A stretch of DNA of 20,696 nucleotides from Muribaculaceae bacterium (GTDB taxonomy: Bacteria; Bacteroidota; Bacteroidia; Bacteroidales; Muribaculaceae), in the NCBI GenBank assembly GCA_029057255.1, contig JAICZO010000016.1, positions 1 through 20,696 of the forward strand, read 5' to 3'. The translations under genes were made by a program, and so were the position numbers. Positions 15,801-20,696 of this stretch are shown one piece after another. Position 1 is the first letter of the stretch. Each line of letters starts with the position of its first letter. The notes beneath the pieces were generated by a model. That model saw nothing but the letters and a program-made list of their open reading frames with translations. It was not told the origin of the DNA and searched no databases.

Positions 15801-15838
15801 CGCCGGGCGCGCCTCGGTCATCGGAGGCACGCCCGGCG
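15801..15838 (-). terminator. Rho-independent terminator after the T9SS-type secreted protein gene
   Basis: A long GC-rich hairpin, CGCCGGGCG/CGCCCGGCG (15801-15809 with 15830-15838) plus GCCTC/GAGGC (15811-15815 with 15824-15828), has one C-A mismatch. On the minus strand it is followed by a T-rich run (TCCGTTTTCTTTTAAC). It begins 23 nt after the stop at 15862. The rest of the gap 15689-15861 holds no gene. Confidence 0.85.
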
Positions 15839-15861
15839 TGTGTCAGGTCAGTATCGTATGC

Positions 15862-18800
15862 TTAGAGCGCGATCTTGCGGGTAGCTTTAGCACCGTCGGC
15901 GTTGACAGCCACGGCGATGTATACGCCGGGAGCGATAGCGTCGACAGCGACAGCGTCGTTGCCGCGAGCCACGCATGCGCCGGCAAGCGAGTAGATGCTC
16001 AGCGAGCAGCCTTCGGCCGATACGACAGCGCCGTTAAAGGCGATGGCAGGAGCGGCGGTCTCGACTACAGAGGGAGCTTCGATGCCCGATACGGCTTCTA
16101 CTGTCACGGCAGCCGAGGCGCTGGAGCCAAGGAGCGAAACTGCTACAGTAGTGTTGCCGGCCTTGAGAGCCTCAAACTCGAGCGAGAGCACATTGTTGAG
16201 GAACGAAGAGAAGCCGGTCATGGCGATGACAGCCTCGTCGAAGTCGCAGGTGAGGTCAGAAGCGACAGCATCGGCCTCGAGGGGAAGGCGTGAGATGATG
16301 TTCATGGTCACGAAGAACTTCTCGCCCTCGACAACGCGGATGTCGGCGGGGTTGATGTAGAATGCCTGCTCGAAGTGGAGCGAGGGATCGGCGTCGGTCA
16401 TTTCGTTCCAGGGCGAGTCGGTTGTCTTGCCATAAGCAAAGCCGAGGTCCTCGAAGAACTTGCGGTCGGTCTTCTCAACCGATGCGCCTTCAGTTGTTGT
16501 GTGTTCAGCCTCTTTGTCTGCGTTGACTACTGCGAGAGTAGAGATGGCGTAGTTGTTCTTGAGGCCGCGTTCGGGCTTGGGATCGCCGTAGATTTCGTTG
16601 TAGTCCAGGTCGTAGTCCACTACTTCGGCGTCGTTCTCCGAAGTCCAGCCGACGATGCGGTGTACTGTGTCGAAGCGCGAGGGGAATGCGGGCTCGGTTG
16701 TGGGAGCTACACCCTCGATGGAAGTGAGGGCTACCATATTGCCGAAGATTACGGGAACGGCTTCGGTCGGTTTTTCTTTGCCCGTGTTGTCGTACTCACC
16801 GGGCAGAGGTGCGAGCTCACCGGCGATACCGCCTGCGCAAGCGCCTTTCCAGCGGCTGGGCTCTGTGGCCTTGACAGTACCTTCGACATAGCAGCGTGTG
16901 ATGTCGACTCGCGATGTCGAACCTACGATACCGCCGACAGTGTTCTTGGCTGTGATGTCAGCGTCGACGTGGCAGTCAGCCACACCGGAGTCAGTGCCTG
17001 CAGTACCGATGATACCGCCGACATTGGTACCGCCGCCGAGGGCGCCGACAAATGCCGACGACACGACCTTGGAGCCGGTGCGTGTCTCACCCACGATACC
17101 GCCTGCGTTGGCAGCCTCGGGGAGGTTGACGTTACCCGACACGAAGCAGTCGGCGAAACGCGAGTTGTTGGTTGCTTTACCTACGATACCGCCGAAAGTG
17201 CCCTTGAAGGGAGCTGCTTCGTCTGACGAAACCTCAAGGCCGTATACGTGGATGTTCTCGGCGGTAAGGCCGTATGCAGTACCTGCGATAACGCCTACTT
17301 CGTTGTTTGCGGAAGAGAGAGCTGCCGAGGGAGCTACGAAAGTAAGGTTTTTGACGGTCATGTTCTTGGCCGAGCTTACCATACCCTGCGAGTAAGCGCC
17401 TGTGGTGCTGAAGTTCGAGATGACGTGGTTGTCACCCTCGATAGTACCGCCGAAGCTTGCTACGGGGCGGAAGGCATAGCCGTTGGCATCGAAGTCGGCT
17501 ACAACACGGTAGTGGCCGTTGATGTCGGTGTCGATCTGCTGGAGGTCGGCTACAGTAGCGATGAGGTAGGGGTCTTCCTGTGTGCCCTTGCCGCCTACAA
17601 ACTTGGTGAAGGGGAGGTCGTATACATCGACATTGTACTTATCGCCGTAGCGTGTCACGACCATTTTGGGGGTGCTGTCCGAATTGGCGAGAGATATACC
17701 TGCGAGGACGCCGTTCACATCGTCGGGACCTACTTCGAGGAGGAACTCTCCGTTGTTGTCAACTACGACAAATTCCTCGTTGACGATGTCGCCGGCCGAT
17801 CTCTTGACGAGATACATATACTCGATGTCATCGTCGGTGTCGAAGAGGTAGGGAGTGAGAGCCTCGGATGCGATATTGCACTTGGCCATGAGCACGCCCT
17901 TGCCGAGGTTGATTTCGTCGACACGCTGTACTTCGCCTTCGGTTGTCACCCAAGCGACACGCTCGATGACGTTGCCGTTGGCGTCGGTTCTGAGGTTGCC
18001 GAGGCTGAACACATAGTAGATGTTGCCCTTGAGAGCGACGCGGTCGACGACGGCGCTCAGGAGGTTGCCCTGAAGCTCCATCGGGAGTGTCAGCTCTTCC
18101 TCGCCGTTGAGGACGTTCACGAAGTGGAAGACGTAGCTGCCGTTGAAAGGCTGGGGGAAGAGAACCTGGGGAGCCTCGCCGGCGATGTCCGACAATACTA
18201 CGAAGCCGGTAGCGCCTTCGAAGATTGTAGCGGTGCGGTTGCCTTCGCTGTCATAGATATAGTACGACGACACGAGGTTGTCCATGTCGCCTGCCACCAT
18301 GTCCTCGACAGCCACGATGAATGTGGGCTTGCCGTCGATAAACTTCACGTCGTCCTTGTAGCACAGCGCGCCGATCGAGTAGAACTTGCCGAGCAGATTT
18401 TTGTCGGGAGCCTCGAGAGGGATTTTGGTTGTGCTGAGAGTCTGTGTGGCCGAAGCTGTTGCCGAGGCCATAGTCTTCACTTCGATGACAAGGTTGTTGT
18501 CGGGTGTCACGCCTGCGCTTTCGCCGAAGCCGGAGGGGTCCACATAGTATGATTTTTCATACTGGTTGTAGATTATGGCGGGCTTGCCGTCGGGTGTGGA
18601 TGTGAGCATGAAGTAGAGCGCCTGTGTGGTGTCGCCGGGGAAGCAGACGAGAGGCATCTCGTGAGTCTCGACAAGCTGGGCACCGGGATCCCAACCGGCC
18701 TTGCGGTAGGTCTTGAGGATGAGCTTGTGATCAGCGAGATACTCCAGACGCTGGTCTTCGGTATAATCGTTGATGTCGGGAGTGAATTCCTCGATGAATG

Positions 18801-19458
18801 TGATGAGGAACTGCTCGTCGTAGGACTTTGTGGAGTAGTTCTTCGAGTCCACTACATAGCCGGGGAGCTGCTGTATGGCCAGGTCATTGCCGTCGTCATC
18901 TTTCTGACCGCCGATAGAGTAGATTTTCGAGTAGTAGTTGTTGGTGTACTGTGTGGTGTTTGCAGCAAAGCTGACGATGATTTCGTATTTGTCGTCGGCG
19001 TTGAAGAACTTTTGGGTCACAGTCATGTCGGGCATAACCTGACGCATGCGGATTTCGCCTTCGTTGAGTGTTATGACGTCCTTAATCGAGCCTACTTCCT
19101 CGAAGAGGCTGTTGTAGACAGTGATTTTGAAGCCGGTGATGTACTTGTCGGTTGCGACACCGCCGGGGAGTACTTCCTCCTTATAAGAGAACTCGGTGCA
19201 GGCCGACCAGATGCTGCCGTCGGGACCTTCGAGGAACTTATAGTTGTCAGTAGCAGGCAGTGTTGTGGCCTGGGGTGCTTTCATGCGACCCTGGGTCTCG
19301 GCATAACCGAAGGGGAGCTTCGACTGGTCGACCCGGTGCATGAACCGCATCGGTTCATTGGACTGTTCGCTACGTCCGGCGGCGAAAGCCTCCGGAGCCA
19401 GACTCAGCAACGCTGCCGCTACGGGGAGCGCCGCAATCCGGAAGAGTTGTTTTTTCAT
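15862..19458 (-). CDS. Large secreted protein with GLUG-like repeats and C-terminal T9SS type A sorting domain
   Basis: The 1198-residue protein of unknown function begins with a Sec signal peptide (about 1-27, LFRIAALPVAAALLSLAPEAFA). Residues about 40-600 form an all-beta region I do not recognise, with a MTVTQKFFNADDKYEIIVSF stretch near 175. GGKGTQEDPYLIATVADLQQI (from about 620) opens a beta-helix-like part, and at least five GLUG-like G-G-I-[VIA]-G units follow (near 751, 784, 812, 839, 873). An immunoglobulin-like segment (about 1035-1122) precedes the final 76 residues. That tail has VSGIEAP, LSIYSLAGACV, AIAPGVYIAVA and the closing TRKIAL, the pattern of a T9SS type A C-terminal domain. 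It is therefore probably exported and surface-attached or released. Its own promoter and terminator make it monocistronic. An adhesin or glycan-facing role is only a guess. Confidence 0.88.
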   Translation of the reverse strand: MKKQLFRIAALPVAAALLSLAPEAFAAGRSEQSNEPMRFMHRVDQSKLPFGYAETQGRMKAPQATTLPATDNYKFLEGPDGSIWSACTEFSYKEEVLPGGVATDKYITGFKITVYNSLFEEVGSIKDVITLNEGEIRMRQVMPDMTVTQKFFNADDKYEIIVSFAANTTQYTNNYYSKIYSIGGQKDDDGNDLAIQQLPGYVVDSKNYSTKSYDEQFLITFIEEFTPDINDYTEDQRLEYLADHKLILKTYRKAGWDPGAQLVETHEMPLVCFPGDTTQALYFMLTSTPDGKPAIIYNQYEKSYYVDPSGFGESAGVTPDNNLVIEVKTMASATASATQTLSTTKIPLEAPDKNLLGKFYSIGALCYKDDVKFIDGKPTFIVAVEDMVAGDMDNLVSSYYIYDSEGNRTATIFEGATGFVVLSDIAGEAPQVLFPQPFNGSYVFHFVNVLNGEEELTLPMELQGNLLSAVVDRVALKGNIYYVFSLGNLRTDANGNVIERVAWVTTEGEVQRVDEINLGKGVLMAKCNIASEALTPYLFDTDDDIEYMYLVKRSAGDIVNEEFVVVDNNGEFLLEVGPDDVNGVLAGISLANSDSTPKMVVTRYGDKYNVDVYDLPFTKFVGGKGTQEDPYLIATVADLQQIDTDINGHYRVVADFDANGYAFRPVASFGGTIEGDNHVISNFSTTGAYSQGMVSSAKNMTVKNLTFVAPSAALSSANNEVGVIAGTAYGLTAENIHVYGLEVSSDEAAPFKGTFGGIVGKATNNSRFADCFVSGNVNLPEAANAGGIVGETRTGSKVVSSAFVGALGGGTNVGGIIGTAGTDSGVADCHVDADITAKNTVGGIVGSTSRVDITRCYVEGTVKATEPSRWKGACAGGIAGELAPLPGEYDNTGKEKPTEAVPVIFGNMVALTSIEGVAPTTEPAFPSRFDTVHRIVGWTSENDAEVVDYDLDYNEIYGDPKPERGLKNNYAISTLAVVNADKEAEHTTTEGASVEKTDRKFFEDLGFAYGKTTDSPWNEMTDADPSLHFEQAFYINPADIRVVEGEKFFVTMNIISRLPLEADAVASDLTCDFDEAVIAMTGFSSFLNNVLSLEFEALKAGNTTVAVSLLGSSASAAVTVEAVSGIEAPSVVETAAPAIAFNGAVVSAEGCSLSIYSLAGACVARGNDAVAVDAIAPGVYIAVAVNADGAKATRKIAL

Positions 19459-19547
19459 TTGTTTAAATAAAGAAATGTATATTGATGATCAGTTTGTTAC
19501 TCTGTCGTTTTGTAAAGCAAGGAAGAAGTTTTCAGGTAATTGTCCGG

Positions 19548-19576
19548 CAAATATACGTTTTTTTTCTATCTCGCAA
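19548..19576 (-). promoter_or_regulatory. Promoter for the T9SS-type secreted protein gene
   Basis: On the minus strand TTG (19576-19574) is followed after 18 nt by TATATTTG (19555-19548), an exact TAnnTTTG. A start near 19541 gives a leader of about 83 nt. The intergenic region 19459-19688 (230 bp) contains this promoter and the flavodoxin leader. I find no convincing plus-strand promoter in it; TATCTATG at 19643-19650 is one mismatch from the -7 element but lacks a -33 box. Confidence 0.65.
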
Positions 19577-19688
19577 CCATACTTTATTAACTTTTAACCA
19601 TTTGTGCCCTTCGCTCCGAACAAGCTGCCGCACCGGGTGTTTTATCTATGAACGCTACTCTGCAAACAACTTAGACAAAGATACAGTT

Positions 19689-20186
19689 ATGAAAAACATC
19701 GGTATATTCTACGGATCGACAACAGGTACGACGGCCGACATAGCCCGCCGCATAGCACAGCTGCTCGGCGTGCCCGACGCCGACGTCCACGACGTGGCGG
19801 ACACGGCTCCCGACCGCCTCGGCGACTACAGCACGCTGATACTGGGGTCTTCGACATGGGGCAACGGCGACCTGCAGGACGACTGGTACGACTTCATCGA
19901 CGGCGCCGGAGCGCTCGACCTGAGCGACAGGCAGACAGCTCTCTTCGGCTGCGGCGACGAGACCATGTCGGACACTTTCTGCAACGCCGTCGGCAAGCTA
20001 TACGAAGGCCTGCGCAAGACCGGCACTAAGTTTATCGGCGAGTTCCCTGCCGAGGGATACTCCTTCAACGCATCGCTTGCGGCCGACGGCAAGCTTATGC
20101 GCGGACTCGTCCTGGATGAAGTCAACCACCCCGAGCTGACCGACCGTCGGCTGAGGCAATGGACTGATATTCTTAAAAACTCTTAA
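19689..20186 (+). CDS. fldA: Flavodoxin
   Basis: This FMN-containing low-potential electron carrier can replace ferredoxin under iron limitation. The 165-residue protein has the long-chain-type flavodoxin layout. The phosphate-binding loop GSTTGTTADIA (about 9-19) follows the first strand MKNIGIFY. The second FMN loop is LGSSTWGNGDLQDDW (about 53-67, with W and nearby aromatics for the isoalloxazine ring), and the third is FGCGDE (about 87-92). The C-terminal helix with LTDRRLRQWTDIL is typical. The ATG at 19689 matches the family start; an in-frame extension to 19482 lies in non-coding promoter sequence and is rejected. Confidence 0.95.
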   Translation: MKNIGIFYGSTTGTTADIARRIAQLLGVPDADVHDVADTAPDRLGDYSTLILGSSTWGNGDLQDDWYDFIDGAGALDLSDRQTALFGCGDETMSDTFCNAVGKLYEGLRKTGTKFIGEFPAEGYSFNASLAADGKLMRGLVLDEVNHPELTDRRLRQWTDILKNS

Positions 20187-20198
20187 AAGCACAAGGGG

Positions 20199-20218
20199 GC
20201 GGCGCCAAAAGACGCCGC
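20199..20218 (+). terminator. Weak hairpin after flavodoxin
   Basis: The stem GCGGCG/CGCCGC (20199-20204 with 20213-20218) has an 8-nt loop and is followed by TCTCTCTGCAATTTT. It starts 12 nt after the flavodoxin stop. The poor T-tract makes it a doubtful terminator. Confidence 0.4.
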
Positions 20219-20235
20219 TCTCTCTGCAATTTTCG

Positions 20236-20243
20236 TAAATTTG
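20236..20243 (+). promoter_or_regulatory. -7 promoter element for the DHH phosphoesterase gene
   Basis: TAAATTTG matches TAnnTTTG exactly and ends 17 nt before the ATG at 20261, giving a leader of about 10 nt. No TTG is present at about -33. The element and the next ten bases closely resemble the promoter of the T9SS-type protein gene. Confidence 0.5.
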
Positions 20244-20260
20244 CCGGATAATTTATACAG

Positions 20261-20696
20261 ATGATATCCCGACAAATAGACGAAAACGCAATAAGAAAGG
20301 CAAAAGAGCTCATCGAGCGAGCCGAAAGGATAGTCGCCATCTGCCACACAGGCCCCGACGGCGACGCCATAGGCTCGTGCCTTGCGGCGACACACGTGTT
20401 CAGCGCCATAGGCAAGGACATTCGCACGGTCATCCCCGACCCGCTCCTGTCGAATCTCCGCTGCCTGCCGGGCGCCAAAGAGATAGTCGACGCCTCCAGG
20501 TACCCCGACTTCGCGGCCAAGCTCCTCGACGAAGCCGACCTCATCCTGTGCCTTGACTTCAACGAGCCGGGGCGCACAGGCCGCCTCGAGAAGAACCTGC
20601 GCCAGTCAAAGGCACGGAAGATTCTGGTCGACCATCATCTCAACCCCGACATCGAGGCCGACGTGATAATCTCGCATCCCGAGATGGCCGCCACAT
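20261..20696 (+). CDS. DHH-family phosphoesterase, NrnA-like (partial, runs off the right end)
   Basis: The visible 145 residues are the N-terminal half of the DHH domain of NrnA-type oligoribonuclease/pAp phosphatase proteins. These degrade short RNA oligonucleotides or linear cyclic-dinucleotide products (pApA, pGpG) and can remove the 3' phosphate of pAp. Motif I is HTGPDGDAIGS (about 27-37), motif II is LCLDFNEPGR (about 97-106, with the metal-ligand Asp), and motif III is VDHHLNPD (about 124-131). The ATG at 20261 (MISRQIDENAIRKAKELI) agrees with the family N-terminus. The DHHA1 domain expected after about residue 220 lies beyond the window, so substrate preference cannot be judged. It is 74 nt downstream of flavodoxin and probably has its own promoter. 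Confidence 0.92.
   Translation, partial: MISRQIDENAIRKAKELIERAERIVAICHTGPDGDAIGSCLAATHVFSAIGKDIRTVIPDPLLSNLRCLPGAKEIVDASRYPDFAAKLLDEADLILCLDFNEPGRTGRLEKNLRQSKARKILVDHHLNPDIEADVIISHPEMAAT

Noticed and set aside
16790..17210. Repeated GATACCGCC-type words suggesting a DNA repeat array
   Set aside because: They are the reverse complement of codons for the G-G-I-V-G protein repeats. Spacing is irregular (about 80-110 nt) and the sequence between differs, so this is protein repetition and not a CRISPR or satellite array.
17248..18552. 434-codon plus-strand frame opposite the 1198-residue secreted protein
   Set aside because: It is the antisense shadow of a confirmed coding frame, with biased Val/Asp/Glu composition and no promoter or domain.
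19482..19688. N-terminal extension of flavodoxin
   Set aside because: It covers the divergent promoter region and lies ahead of the canonical flavodoxin start MKNIGIFYGSTTG.

Overview
The window looks like chromosomal sequence from a GC-rich member of the Bacteroidales (Bacteroidota), possibly Muribaculaceae. The reasons are: five upstream regions carry an exact TAnnTTTG -7 promoter element, three of them with a TTG -33 box about 18-20 nt further upstream and two with only the -7 element, and a further promoter has one mismatch in that element; Shine-Dalgarno sequences are absent; one large secreted protein ends in a type IX secretion (T9SS) type A sorting domain; and the enzyme versions (two-domain RNase H, eukaryote-like GlgB, monofunctional ManC, GH51) are of Bacteroidota type. 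The family-level placement is an inference. The first 33 bases are not genomic: they match the Illumina Nextera/Tn5 read-1 adapter at 31 of 33 positions, so the left edge is a contig end.

Layout. From 66 to 6992 every gene is on the minus strand, in transcription order gapA, then manC-argS-BI-1, then a MATE exporter, then pyrH. A strong terminator separates BI-1 from the MATE gene, another follows gapA, and pyrH has its own -7 element inside the end of the MATE gene. gapA is divergent from a plus-strand cluster, mscL-aroK-AlaDH-like gene-RNase H (7262-10143), whose first and last junctions overlap. glgB (10209-12245) follows after a 65-nt gap. A bidirectional terminator then separates glgB from a convergent minus-strand block: a secreted GH51 arabinofuranosidase, an inner-membrane-anchored OmpA-domain protein and a 1198-residue T9SS-type secreted protein. 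At the right edge, flavodoxin and the start of an NrnA-type DHH phosphoesterase are on the plus strand; the latter runs off the end.

Most genes are housekeeping: UMP phosphorylation, arginyl-tRNA synthesis, GDP-mannose supply, glycolysis, shikimate phosphorylation, R-loop removal, glycogen branching, osmotic protection and low-potential electron transfer. Envelope or secreted functions are GH51, the OmpA-domain protein and the T9SS cargo. I see no phage, insertion sequence, CRISPR array, tRNA, rRNA or recognisable defence system, and no gap longer than 300 bases. The least ordinary item is the AlaDH/PNT-family gene between aroK and RNase H. It lacks the family's substrate-binding lysine and two of the three Rossmann glycines, and it has no available ATG start, so it may not be an alanine dehydrogenase at all.
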